Positions 34,951 to 43,921 of a stretch of DNA of 64,000 nt are shown piece after piece. The stretch is from Pseudomonadales bacterium. Lineage in GTDB: Bacteria > Pseudomonadota > Gammaproteobacteria > Pseudomonadales > Azotimanducaceae. The stretch covers positions 27,398-91,397 of the forward strand of contig JAPYNO010000010.1 of assembly GCA_028283025.1 (NCBI GenBank). Reading direction: 5' to 3'. Both the position numbers and the translations under genes were made by a program. Below the pieces are notes generated by a model, which searched no databases, was not told the DNA's origin, and saw only the letters and a list, made by a program, of their open reading frames with translations. Position 1 is the first letter of the stretch; the number at the start of each line of letters is the position of its first letter.

Positions 34951-36087
34951 ATGATCGAAAGAACTACCTATCTACAGCGACTGTCCGTCGCTCTCGTTCG
35001 CTCTCCCGTGACCGCGCTGCTTGGCCCTCGGCAGAGTGGCAAGACAACGCTCGCAAAACAGTTTGCACATGACAGGGAAGCCACTATCTTCGATCTTGAA
35101 TCCGATCAGGACGCTCGCGCGCTTGCAAATCCGGAACTCACCCTCGGCAGACTCAGCGGCCTTGTCGTGCTCGATGAGATTCAGCGCATGCCATCGCTCT
35201 TTCGTACCCTTCGCGTGCTCGTTGACCGACCTGATTCCAACACGCGCTTCTTGATTCTTGGAAGCGCTTCGCCTGACCTCGTTCGCGGCGCATCGGAATC
35301 ACTCGCCGGGCGCATCGAATTCGTCGATATCGCCGGTTTCAATCTGCAAGAGATCGATAGTGAGGAGATGCTTGCGCTCATGCTCAGAGGCGGCTTCCCG
35401 CGCTCATACCTCGCGCCTTCCGATGCGGACAGCCTCGCGTGGCGACAAGGGTTCATTCGCACGTTTCTTGAGCGCGACATCCCTGACCTTGGCATCAGCG
35501 TCCCTGCGGTCGCCATGCGAAGATTCTGGACTATGCTCGCGCATTGGCACGGCCGCACTTGGAACGCCTCTGAGCTTGGCAGGTCTTTAGGCGCATCGGA
35601 TAAGACGCTGCGCCACTACCTCGACTTGCTGACTGGCACGTTTATGATTCGCCAACTTCAACCTTGGCACGTCAATGTCAACAAGCGGCAAGTCAAGTCG
35701 CCAAAGGTGTACTTCAGAGACTCAGGTCTGCTTCATGCCTTGCTTGGCTTGGACACGCAGCAAGCCCTCATGGGACACGGCATTGTTGGATTGTCATGGG
35801 AAGGCTTCCTCATCGAGCAAATTCTCTCGCTCTTGAATCCTCCGTCAGCATGGTTTTGGACAGCACACGCGGGCGGCGAGATTGATCTCATCATCGACAA
35901 TGAAGGCAAGCGCATCGGCTTTGAAATGAAATTCAGCGAAGCACCAAAACTTGGCAAGGCGCTCTACAGCGCGGCTGACATCTTGGATCTTGATCACCTC
36001 TACATCGTCTGCCCAACACATCGCGCCTATCCGATCAACGAGCGCATTAGCGTGCTGCCGGCGGCATCCATTCTCGACCTTCGCTGA
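34951..36087 (+). CDS. AAA ATPase with C-terminal DUF4143 domain (copy 2)
   Basis: A 378-residue AAA_14/DUF4143 protein. Walker A LLGPRQSGKTTLAKQ (about residues 23-37), Walker B LVVLDEIQRMPSLF, sensor region FLILGSASPDLVRGASESLAGR, and the C-terminal EIDLIIDNEGKRIGFEMKFS with a PD-(D/E)XK-like D...ExK pattern. ATG at 34951 is the natural start. The open frame continues upstream to 34708 only by chance. It is the last gene of accessory island A, about 100 bases before tRNA-Gln, and is clearly diverged from copy 1. Physiological role unknown. Confidence 0.87.
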   Translation: MIERTTYLQRLSVALVRSPVTALLGPRQSGKTTLAKQFAHDREATIFDLESDQDARALANPELTLGRLSGLVVLDEIQRMPSLFRTLRVLVDRPDSNTRFLILGSASPDLVRGASESLAGRIEFVDIAGFNLQEIDSEEMLALMLRGGFPRSYLAPSDADSLAWRQGFIRTFLERDIPDLGISVPAVAMRRFWTMLAHWHGRTWNASELGRSLGASDKTLRHYLDLLTGTFMIRQLQPWHVNVNKRQVKSPKVYFRDSGLLHALLGLDTQQALMGHGIVGLSWEGFLIEQILSLLNPPSAWFWTAHAGGEIDLIIDNEGKRIGFEMKFSEAPKLGKALYSAADILDLDHLYIVCPTHRAYPINERISVLPAASILDLR

Positions 36088-36186
36088 AATGCCCTCCTCC
36101 GCCAGTTGACACCCGCATCCCGCAACTATGACAATTCCACTTTCGCGCTCCAAATATCGCTATTTGGGGATGCGAGCAAACGTTCA

Positions 36187-36260
36187 AGGGGTGTCGCCAA
36201 GTGGTAAGGCCCCGGGTTTTGATCCCGGTATCGTAGGTTCGAATCCTGCCACCCCTGCCA
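36187..36260 (+). tRNA. tRNA-Gln(TTG)
   Basis: A 74-base cloverleaf with acceptor stem AGGGGTG/CACCCCT, D arm with AGTGGTAA, anticodon stem CCGGG/CCCGG enclosing TTTTGAT (anticodon TTG, reads CAA), T arm with TTCGAAT and an encoded CCA. It precedes prs, as in many Gammaproteobacteria. Confidence 0.97.
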
Positions 36261-36327
36261 TCAAACGGGTAGAATGCCGTCCGCACAAGATGCGACTCAT
36301 CCGCCGCAACTTCCATCCCCAACAAAA

Positions 36328-37272
36328 ATGACTATTCCAACGCTTTTTGCTGGCAATTCCAACGTAGCGCTTGCTGAGAACATTGCTTATGAGCTTGGCA
36401 CCGCGCTCGGCGAAGCGTCGGTGGACAGGTTCGCGGACAGCGAGATCAATGTTGAAGTCCGTGAGAATGTGCGTGGCAAGGATGTCTTCTTGCTGCAATC
36501 CACCTGTCGCCCGGCTAACGACCACTTGATGGAACTCTTGATCATGGCGGATGCCGTGCGTCGCTCGTCGGCGCACCGCATCACCGCCGTGCTGCCCTAC
36601 TTCGGCTATGCGCGGCAGGATCGTCGTCCGCGCTCGGCGCGCGTTTCGATCAGCGCAAAAGTCGTCGCCGACATGGTGACTGTCGCAGGCATCAATCGTG
36701 TGCTCACTGTCGATCTGCACGCCGACCAGATTCAAGGCTTCTTCAATATTCCTGTTGACAATGTCTACGGCTCGCCGGTGCTGATCGACCATGCGCTCTC
36801 TCGAAACTACGAGAACCCGCTCGTCGTCTCGCCCGATGTGGGCGGTGTTGTGCGTGCTCGCGCCATTGCAAAGCAATTGCACGATATCGGGCTGGCCATT
36901 ATCGACAAGCGCCGTCCGGGGCCGAACGAAGCCGAAGTCGTCAACATCATCGGCGACGTTGAAGACCACACCTGCATTCTTGTCGATGACATTGTCGATA
37001 CCGCAGGCACGCTCTGCCATTCCGCCGATGAACTCAAGCGCCGCGGTGCGCGCAAAGTCATCGCCTACATCACGCATCCGGTGTTCTCGGGCAAAGCCCT
37101 GGAGATCATCGACGCATCCGGCGTAGACGAGATATTTGTCACTGACACGATTCCACTCACCCCAGAGGCGCAGGCAGTGTCGAAGATCAAGCAACTTTCC
37201 CTCGCACCCTTGCTTGCTGAAGCCATCCGAAGAGTCAGCAACGAAGAATCCATCAGCGTCATGTTCCGTTAA
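36328..37272 (+). CDS. prs: Ribose-phosphate pyrophosphokinase
   Basis: Makes PRPP from ribose 5-phosphate and ATP, feeding purine, pyrimidine, histidine and tryptophan synthesis (trpD, also in this window, consumes PRPP). The 314-residue product is the normal length. It has [11 protein letters not shown], the catalytic flexible loop region [18 protein letters not shown], the PP loop [11 protein letters not shown] and the PRPP-binding loop [13 protein letters not shown]. The ATG at 36328 gives the standard N-terminus [10 protein letters not shown]. The longer open frame to 36274 would run back towards the tRNA. It lies 67 bases downstream of tRNA-Gln, with rplY next. Confidence 0.97.
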   Translation: MTIPTLFAGNSNVALAENIAYELGTALGEASVDRFADSEINVEVRENVRGKDVFLLQSTCRPANDHLMELLIMADAVRRSSAHRITAVLPYFGYARQDRRPRSARVSISAKVVADMVTVAGINRVLTVDLHADQIQGFFNIPVDNVYGSPVLIDHALSRNYENPLVVSPDVGGVVRARAIAKQLHDIGLAIIDKRRPGPNEAEVVNIIGDVEDHTCILVDDIVDTAGTLCHSADELKRRGARKVIAYITHPVFSGKALEIIDASGVDEIFVTDTIPLTPEAQAVSKIKQLSLAPLLAEAIRRVSNEESISVMFR

Positions 37273-37300
37273 CGGAATGCCAATTCTCGGACGCATCAAT

Positions 37301-37336
37301 CACAGTTAGAAGCACAGTTAAAAGCACAGGTAGAAG
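37301..37336 (+). repeat. Three tandem 12-nt repeats in the rplY leader
   Basis: CACAGTTAGAAG (37301), CACAGTTAAAAG (37313) and CACAGGTAGAAG (37325) lie head to tail and end six bases before the rplY ATG. The last AGAAG is the likely ribosome binding site, so each unit repeats an SD-like core. Confidence 0.85.
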
Positions 37337-37342
37337 CCCATT

Positions 37343-37993
37343 ATGAGCGAACAAATCACTTTGCAACTTCATCATCGAGACGTGCGCGGCACGAATGCGA
37401 GCCGGCGACTGCGCCGCGTTGAGCACATGGTCCCCGGCGTGCTCTACGGCGAAACGGGCAGCACCCAGTCCGTCATGATCTCGGATGTCGATTTCGGCAA
37501 AGCCTTGCAGGAAGAGTCGTTCTTCTCGCAAGTGCTGAGTGTCCAACTCGACAGTGAAGAAATTCCTGCGGTGGTGAAGCACATCCAGCGCCACCCAGCG
37601 AGCAATCGCGTGCTGCACTTTGACCTGCTGCGTATCAGCGAAGATCACGAGATTCAGGTCTCGGTGCCGCTGCACTTCCTCAACGAAGACACCTGCATCG
37701 GGGTCAAGCTCGGCGGTGGCAACATCGCCCGCTCCATCACGGAACTCGAAATCCGCTGCTTGCCGAAGCATCTTCCAGAGTACATTGAAGTGGACTTGGC
37801 CGAAGTCGAGTCTGGGCAAACCGTGCATCTGTCCGACATCTCACTGCCCGAAGGTGTCGCACTGCTGCACCCTGCCGACGATACGCACGACAGCCCGGTC
37901 GTCAGCATCACCACGCGCCGCGGTGGTCAAATCGAAGAAGATGACGAGATGGTGGTCGAGGATGAGGCGGAACAAGAAGAAGAGGCAGCGTGA
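37343..37993 (+). CDS. rplY: Ribosomal protein bL25, long CTC form
   Basis: Binds 5S rRNA in the large subunit. The 216-residue protein is the long form: an N-terminal L25 domain (about residues 1-95, LHHRDVRGTNASRRLRR, HIQRHPASNRVLHFDLLRI) plus the C-terminal TL5/CTC beta domain (about 100-190, LNEDTCIGVKLGGG). It ends in an acidic Glu/Asp-rich tail (EEDDEMVVEDEAEQEEEAA in full is 19 residues). Position between prs and pth is conserved. Three tandem 12-base repeats lie just before its start. Confidence 0.96.
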   Translation: MSEQITLQLHHRDVRGTNASRRLRRVEHMVPGVLYGETGSTQSVMISDVDFGKALQEESFFSQVLSVQLDSEEIPAVVKHIQRHPASNRVLHFDLLRISEDHEIQVSVPLHFLNEDTCIGVKLGGGNIARSITELEIRCLPKHLPEYIEVDLAEVESGQTVHLSDISLPEGVALLHPADDTHDSPVVSITTRRGGQIEEDDEMVVEDEAEQEEEAA

Positions 37994-38013
37994 CAGGGAG
38001 GCACATGTGAGGC

Positions 38014-38598
38014 ATGGCGATTCAGTTGATCGTCGGTCTCGGCAACCCCGGCGATGCTTACAAGGACACACGCCACAACTTGGGCGCGGATTGCTTGCGT
38101 GCGCTGCTGCGAAGACACGACCTTGAAGCGACCCGTGCCGCCCGCTACAAATCGGACTTTGTTCGCGCGCCGCTTTACGGTCAAGCGCGCCGCTGCCTGA
38201 TACCGCTGACATACATGAATCTCTCCGGGCAACCAGTTGGTCGCGTGTGCCGCTTCTTTCGTATTCCTGCCGAAGATGTCCTCGTTATCCACGACGAAAC
38301 CGCCTTTGCGCCCGGCGTTGCCCGCTTGAAGGACGGCGGCGGTGCGGGCGGCCACAACGGTGTGCGCGATGTCATGCGCGTCATCGGGCCTGACTTTAAG
38401 CGCCTGAGACTCGGTGTCGGCAAGCCGCCAAAAGGGAAAAACGCTGTCCCGTGGCTTGTCAACGCCCGCCCCCCGAAAGAAGAGCGCGAATTGATGCGGG
38501 TGTCTTGCGATATTCCAGATGCCGTGTGGGCAGCCTTGCTGAAAGGCGATATGGACACGGCGATGAACACCTTGCACGCGCCGCTCGCTGACAGCTAG
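38014..38598 (+). CDS. pth: Peptidyl-tRNA hydrolase
   Basis: Releases tRNA from peptidyl-tRNA that has dropped off ribosomes. The 194-residue protein has the family motifs GLGNPGDAYKDTRHNLG (His near residue 21 is the catalytic base), LTYMNLSGQPVG, VIHDETAFAPG and the GGAGGHNGVRDV loop. DE at VIHDET replaces the usual HDELD, a small variation. ATG at 38014, 20 bases after rplY. Confidence 0.96.
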   Translation: MAIQLIVGLGNPGDAYKDTRHNLGADCLRALLRRHDLEATRAARYKSDFVRAPLYGQARRCLIPLTYMNLSGQPVGRVCRFFRIPAEDVLVIHDETAFAPGVARLKDGGGAGGHNGVRDVMRVIGPDFKRLRLGVGKPPKGKNAVPWLVNARPPKEERELMRVSCDIPDAVWAALLKGDMDTAMNTLHAPLADS

Positions 38599-38608
38599 GG
38601 ATACGCAC

Positions 38609-39694
38609 TTGGGCTTTCAATGCGGCATCGTCGGACTGCCGAATGTTGGCAAGTCAACGCTCTTCAATGCGCTCACCAGCGAGATGATCGAAGCGGCCAA
38701 CTATCCTTTTTGCACCATCGAACCCAACAAGGGCATCGTGCCTGTCCCCGATGTGCGCCTTGATCGCTTGGCAGCGCTCTATTCGCCGCAAGCCGTCATT
38801 CCGGCGGCCATGACCTTCGTTGACATCGCGGGGCTGGTCAGCGGCGCCGCGCAAGGCGAAGGGCTTGGCAATCAATTCCTAGCCCACATCCGTGAAACGC
38901 AGGCCATCATCCAAGTGGTGCGCTGCTTTGAGGACGATCAAGTGACGCATGTGTCGGGCGAAGTCTCGCCGAAGGACGACATGGAGATCATCCAAACCGA
39001 ACTGATCCTCGCCGACCTTGAGACCATCGAGCGCGCCATCTCGAAAGTGAAGAGGCGCGCTGGTGCAGGCGACAAGGACGCGAGGCGCGAGCTTGGCCTG
39101 CTCGAACAGCTGCGCGATGCTCTAAGCGCGGGCACGGCCGCCCGCGACCTGCGTTTGACAGATCAAGAGCGCCAGCTCGCCGCGCCGTACTGCCTGCTCA
39201 CCGCCAAGCCCATGCTCATTGTCGCCAACTGCGCCGATGGGGACCTTGATGACAGCCAACTGCTGCGGCAAGCTCGCAAGGCTGCGGGGGAGAGTCAAGT
39301 CATCCCTTTGTGCAATGCCTTGGAAGCCGAAATCGCGCAGCTCGATGCGGATGAGCGCGACGAATTCGCCAAGGAGATGGGCATTGACGAGCGCGGCCTT
39401 GCGAAGGTGATACGCGCCGGCTATACGCTGCTCGGGCTACAGAGCTTCTTCACTGCCGGGCCGAAAGAAGTTCGCGCCTGGACGATTCCGGTCGGCACAA
39501 GTGCAAGACAGGCTGCCGGTGCCATCCACACCGACTTCGAGCGAGGTTTCATTCGCGCCGAGGTGGTGTCCTTCAGCGACCTGCTCGCGGCTGGCGGGGA
39601 ACGAGAAGTGCGCGAACTCGGCAAGGTTCGCTTGGAAGGTAAGGACTATGTGGTGCAGGACGGCGATGTCATGCACTTTCGGTTTAACGTGTAG
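38609..39694 (+). CDS. ychF: Redox-regulated ATPase/GTPase YchF (OLA1)
   Basis: Universally conserved P-loop ATPase that associates with ribosomes. The 361-residue protein begins with a TTG codon giving the invariant N-terminus MGFQCGIVGLPNVGKSTLFN. It has Walker A GLPNVGKST, the G3-like DIAGLVSGA, the NCADGD region in place of NKxD, and the C-terminal TGS domain (YTLLGLQSFFTAGPKEVRAW, IHTDFERGFIRAEV). It is the last gene of the prs-rplY-pth-ychF run. Its final 11 bases overlap the convergent VOC gene. Confidence 0.96.
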   Translation: MGFQCGIVGLPNVGKSTLFNALTSEMIEAANYPFCTIEPNKGIVPVPDVRLDRLAALYSPQAVIPAAMTFVDIAGLVSGAAQGEGLGNQFLAHIRETQAIIQVVRCFEDDQVTHVSGEVSPKDDMEIIQTELILADLETIERAISKVKRRAGAGDKDARRELGLLEQLRDALSAGTAARDLRLTDQERQLAAPYCLLTAKPMLIVANCADGDLDDSQLLRQARKAAGESQVIPLCNALEAEIAQLDADERDEFAKEMGIDERGLAKVIRAGYTLLGLQSFFTAGPKEVRAWTIPVGTSARQAAGAIHTDFERGFIRAEVVSFSDLLAAGGEREVRELGKVRLEGKDYVVQDGDVMHFRFNV

Positions 39695-40088
39695 TGCTCG
39701 CCAGCGGCGGGTGATAGATCATTTGAATGCAGACGCCATCCGGGTCTTGGCAGTAGAAGCTGCGCGCACCATCGCGATGTGTTTTGGGCGCCTTGAGGAT
39801 GGTGACGCTGTGCGCTTGCATGTGCGCGTGCCAAGCATCGACATCTGCTGGCGAATCGAGCAGAAATCCGATGTGGTCAAGGCGTTGACCGCTTGACGGC
39901 GAAGATTCGCAAGTCGCCCGATGCAGCGCGAGATTGTCGTTGCCGCTCGTAAGATAGATATTGTCCGCATCTGGCTGCCACTCAATGTCCATGCCGAGAA
40001 CGTTCATGTAGAAGTCGCGGCATGCTTCTAGGTTCACCACGTTGAGCGCCACATGCCGAAGGCCGGTTGTCTTCAAAAGTGATGTCAT
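39684..40088 (-). CDS. VOC/glyoxalase family protein
   Basis: A 134-residue single-domain vicinal-oxygen-chelate protein. Two beta-alpha-beta-beta-beta modules give the metal ligands of the fold: LRHVALNVVNLEACRDFY (His near residue 12), LDHIGFLL (His near 70) and a C-terminal GARSFYCQDPDGVCIQMIY with Glu replaced by Gln in the last ligand position. Substrate unknown. Its start overlaps the trpC stop by four bases, so it is translated as the last gene of the trpG-trpD-trpC group, though no link to tryptophan is evident. Confidence 0.8.
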   Translation of the reverse strand: MTSLLKTTGLRHVALNVVNLEACRDFYMNVLGMDIEWQPDADNIYLTSGNDNLALHRATCESSPSSGQRLDHIGFLLDSPADVDAWHAHMQAHSVTILKAPKTHRDGARSFYCQDPDGVCIQMIYHPPLASTTR

Positions 40089-40882
40089 GCGCTGAGCATC
40101 TCTTCGAGCGCTCGTTGAGGATCATTGGATGCCATCAGCGACTCTCCCACAAGAAAGGCGTGCACACCAGTCTCACGAAGCGCGCGAATATCGTCCGCTG
40201 ACTTGATGCCGCTTTCAGCGACCACGAGGCTCTTATCGAGCGCGCGCGGCGCGAGGCGGCGCGTCACATCAAGATGCGTCTCAAATCCATGCAGGTTGCG
40301 ATTGTTGATTCCGATCATCGCCGCGTCGAGACCGAGCGCCCGCTCAAGCTCCGATTCGTCGTGGACTTCAACAAGCACGTCAAGCCCGCACTCGATGCCG
40401 AGCCCATGCAAATCCTCCAACTCAGCTTGACCGAGTACCGAAACGATTAAGAGCAGGCAATCCCCCCCAAGGATGCGCGACTCGTACACCTGCCACGGGT
40501 CAATGATGAACTCCTTTCGCAGCACAGGCAGGCGAACGACATTTTGCGCCGCACGCACATAGGCGTCGCAACCTTGAAAGAAGCGCGCATCGGTCAGCAC
40601 CGAGAGCGCCGCCGCGCCGCCAGCTTCATAAGCCTCGGCCGTGCCCGCAACATCAAGGTTGGTGCATATGACCCCACGGCTCGGACTCGCTTTCTTGATC
40701 TCCGCGATGATGGCGGGCTTACTAGCGCGAATACTGGCTTCGAGCGCTTCACGGAAGCCGCGCGCGGGAGGTTGATCGAACGCTTGCGCACGAATGTCAG
40801 CAAGTGGCGTACTCGCCCGCTTGTCAGCGACTTCGGTTCGCTTGACATGCAGGATCTCATCAAGAATCGAGTCTGATTTCAT
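40085..40882 (-). CDS. trpC: Indole-3-glycerol phosphate synthase
   Basis: Ring-closing step of tryptophan synthesis. The 265-residue (beta/alpha)8 barrel has the signature IAEIKKASPSRGVI, then VLTDARFFQGC, LRKEFIIDPWQVYESR (Lys and Glu of the active site), LVEVHDESELERAL and IGINNRNL. It ends with VAESGIKSADDI and AFLVGESLM. It overlaps trpD by four bases upstream. The monofunctional form (not fused to trpF) is standard outside enterics. Confidence 0.96.
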   Translation of the reverse strand: MKSDSILDEILHVKRTEVADKRASTPLADIRAQAFDQPPARGFREALEASIRASKPAIIAEIKKASPSRGVICTNLDVAGTAEAYEAGGAAALSVLTDARFFQGCDAYVRAAQNVVRLPVLRKEFIIDPWQVYESRILGGDCLLLIVSVLGQAELEDLHGLGIECGLDVLVEVHDESELERALGLDAAMIGINNRNLHGFETHLDVTRRLAPRALDKSLVVAESGIKSADDIRALRETGVHAFLVGESLMASNDPQRALEEMLSA

Positions 40883-41902
40883 GCTTGCCTCGCACCCCGG
40901 AGCTCGTTTGTGAGCGCAACGAACGCTTCAAAGCGAGCAAGCGCATCGCCTGAAGACAAGGCTTCAAGCGCGATCGATGACGCCTGCATCAAGTCCTCGC
41001 CGAGGCCGGCAACATAGAGGGCAGCGGCAGCATTGATACGCACCAGGCGCGAGGCTGCGCTCTCCACATCGGCGAGCGATGTCCGCAGCAGCTTGAAGCT
41101 TGTCTCGACATCCTTGGCGGCGAGCGATGATGCGCTTGTGCGCATCACCCCGAAGTCTTCCGGTGCCAAGGTTCGCTGCCGGATCGTGCCATCTTGCAGT
41201 TCAACGGCATCGGTTTCGCCGTCAAGAGCAATCTCATCGAGCCCGCGGCTGTGTACCAACAGCACATGGCGGCTGCCGAGCGCATCAAGCGCTTCGGCCA
41301 TGCTACGCAGCCAAACCGGCTTACCGACGCCAATGACTTGATTCGGCGCACCCGCGGGGTTTGTGAGCGGCCCCAGCATGTTGAAGATGGTGGGGATGCC
41401 GAGCGCGCGACGTACCGGCATGACATGGCGCATCGCGCTGTGATGCGCGGGCGCAAACATGAAACCAACACCGAGGCGCTCAATGCACTTGGCGACCTCT
41501 CTCGCGTCAAGATCAATCGCAGCGCCAGCGAATTCAAGCACATCCGCGCTGCCGCTCGCACCGGTCGCGCGCCGATTGCCGTGCTTGGCAACGCGCGCGC
41601 CAGCGGCGGCCGCCACAAACGCGGCGGCAGTAGACACGTTGAACAGCTTGTTCACGCCGCTGCCGCCAGTACCGCAGGTGTCCACCAAGCGCACGACATC
41701 GACATTGACTTTGCGCGACATTTCACGCATGACCCGTGCAGCGCCAATGACCTCAGAGTCCGCCGGCCCTTTCGCGTGCATGAGCGCAAGCAATGCGCCA
41801 ATTTGCCCTTCGCTCGCTTCACCGCTCATCACGCGCTGAAACACTGCATAGGCTTGCGCCTCATCCAAGTCTTTGCGAGATGCCAGATGCGCGATGGCAG
41901 GC

Positions 41903-41913
<11 letters not shown>
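40879..41913 (-). CDS. trpD: Anthranilate phosphoribosyltransferase
   Basis: Transfers the phosphoribosyl group of PRPP to anthranilate. The 344-residue product starting at the ATG at 41913 (MHIEPAIAHLASRKDL) has normal family length. An upstream ATG at 41952 would deepen the overlap with trpG to 50 bases. Motifs: VDTCGTGGSG (PRPP loop), NVSTAAAFVAAAAG, KHGNRRATGASGSADVLE, FAPAHHSAM and FNMLGPLTNPA. It is translationally coupled on both sides. Confidence 0.96.
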
Positions 41914-42517
<604 letters not shown>

Positions 42518-42529
42518 GACATATGCACA

Positions 42530-43237
42530 CTAGCTGAGCAGCCAGCCGCCATCAACATTGATGGTGGTGCCCGTGACATACTCGTTCAAAATCAGAAATT
42601 CGATCGCTTGCGCGACCTCATCGGACGTGCCCATGCGTTTGATCAGGAATCGATCAACCACAGGCTGCGTGGCCTGCTTGCGCAGCGCCGGGTCAGGGCC
42701 GAACATCGGCGTGTCGATCAAACCCGGCGACACGACATTGATGCGCTTCGGCGCGACCTCGCGCGCGATTCTGAGCACAAACGCTTGAATCGCAGCGCCA
42801 ACACTACCGAACGCCGCCTGTCCGGTGAGGCTGCGCTCGGCGGGCGCACCGGTCGCAAGCACAATGCTCGCTGCTTCGCTCAGGTGAGGGAGGCCGAAAC
42901 GAACCGTGTTCGCATAGCCCCACAGCTTGTCGAAAGAACCTTTGAAGGCATCCATGTCCATCTCCGCGAACGGGCCGAATGGGCGCTCGCCACCAGTAGC
43001 TGTGTTGACAAGGATATCGACGGGCGCATGAGCCTTGAAGACGGCTTCGACATCCTCCGCGTTTCGCGTGTCGCACGCCTTGAGGCCAACCTCGCTTGGC
43101 AGCTGGTCTCGCGCTCGTTCCGGGTTTCGACTGATGGCGACCACATGGGCGCCAAGGGCTGCAAGGCGCGCCGAGACCGAAAGTCCGATGCCGGACGTGC
43201 CGCCAAACACGAGCGCTGTTCTGTTGCTAGGATTCAT
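42530..43237 (-). CDS. Short-chain dehydrogenase/reductase-like protein lacking the YxxxK motif
   Basis: A 235-residue Rossmann-fold protein. GGTSGIGLSV (about residues 10-19) is the cofactor loop, DILVNTAT replaces NNAG, and PKRINVVSPGLIDTPM is the usual C-terminal signature, as is YVTGTTINVDGG. At the expected catalytic site the sequence is QAAFGSVGAAIQAF: Phe and Gly stand where YxxxK is expected. This suggests a diverged catalytic mechanism or a non-enzymatic role. ATG at 43237 is chosen from homologous N-termini. The frame is open to 43339. It lies 13 bases from the NTF2-like gene, same strand. Confidence 0.82.
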   Translation of the reverse strand: MNPSNRTALVFGGTSGIGLSVSARLAALGAHVVAISRNPERARDQLPSEVGLKACDTRNAEDVEAVFKAHAPVDILVNTATGGERPFGPFAEMDMDAFKGSFDKLWGYANTVRFGLPHLSEAASIVLATGAPAERSLTGQAAFGSVGAAIQAFVLRIAREVAPKRINVVSPGLIDTPMFGPDPALRKQATQPVVDRFLIKRMGTSDEVAQAIEFLILNEYVTGTTINVDGGWLLS

Positions 43238-43250
43238 CTTAAAGATTCTC

Positions 43251-43820
43251 TCAAAGAATGTAGTAGTCAGGCAGGTCTGCTGGCGTGATGCGCTGCGCAT
43301 GGCTCGCAGGACTCTCACCAAAGTAAATGTCCTCGCCAACGAGCTTGCCGTCTTGATCGCCCGGCCAAATAGTCACGAGCTGCGCCGTCGTCAATATCAG
43401 TTCCTCGTCTTCAATCGGCGCATCGTCAATGTGCGGGATGCCAAGCGCACGAACCTCGGCGCCGCGCCTGACCTGCTTCACCTGCCCTTCCGTCACCACA
43501 TGGTCGTCGCCGACAATCACATTCTCGACCAAGACCTCAAACTGATTGCCGCCAGCCACCATCATGTTGCTGTAGAAAGCGCGCACGGCATCGTGACCTT
43601 CAATCACCATGTTGCCGGGACCGCCGCCCCAGAAGTGGTAGATGGGCTCGGCGGTGAGCGTCGCCATCAAGGGTTCAAGATTGCCGCGTATCTCGTGTTC
43701 CATGTGATCGCGCACAGCTTTGATAAGCGTCGCACGGCGTTCTGTGGGCTGCCCGCGCCACGCCGCTTCCAAAGTCAGCCACGAGTTCCAAGGGTTAATT
43801 TTGAGCGAATTTTTTGGCAT
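43251..43820 (-). CDS. NTF2-like/SnoaL-type protein
   Basis: A 189-residue protein with the cone-shaped NTF2 fold pattern: MEHEIRGNLEPLMATLTAEP (helix then strand), YHFWGGGP, IEGHDAVRAFYSNMM, FEVLVENVIVGDDHVVTEG and ELILTTAQLVTIWP. Such proteins act as isomerases, dehydratases or binding proteins for small hydrophobic molecules. Pairing with an SDR gene 13 bases downstream suggests one shared small-molecule pathway, perhaps steroid, lipid or xenobiotic, but the substrate cannot be read. It is divergent from the aminotransferase gene. Confidence 0.72.
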   Translation of the reverse strand: MPKNSLKINPWNSWLTLEAAWRGQPTERRATLIKAVRDHMEHEIRGNLEPLMATLTAEPIYHFWGGGPGNMVIEGHDAVRAFYSNMMVAGGNQFEVLVENVIVGDDHVVTEGQVKQVRRGAEVRALGIPHIDDAPIEDEELILTTAQLVTIWPGDQDGKLVGEDIYFGESPASHAQRITPADLPDYYIL

Positions 43821-43921
43821 AATGCGTTCCCTTCAACTGACACCTCACCGGCAGGTCGAACCCTAGCATAGCCGGGAAATTCTGTAATTCAAGTTTCCCT
43901 TGACGCAACAGGAGACCAGCC

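Noticed and set aside
36187..36260. tRNA-Gln as an integration site with a duplicated 3' end
   Set aside because: No second copy of the tRNA 3' end was found at the far edge of island A, and the island is on the 5' side.
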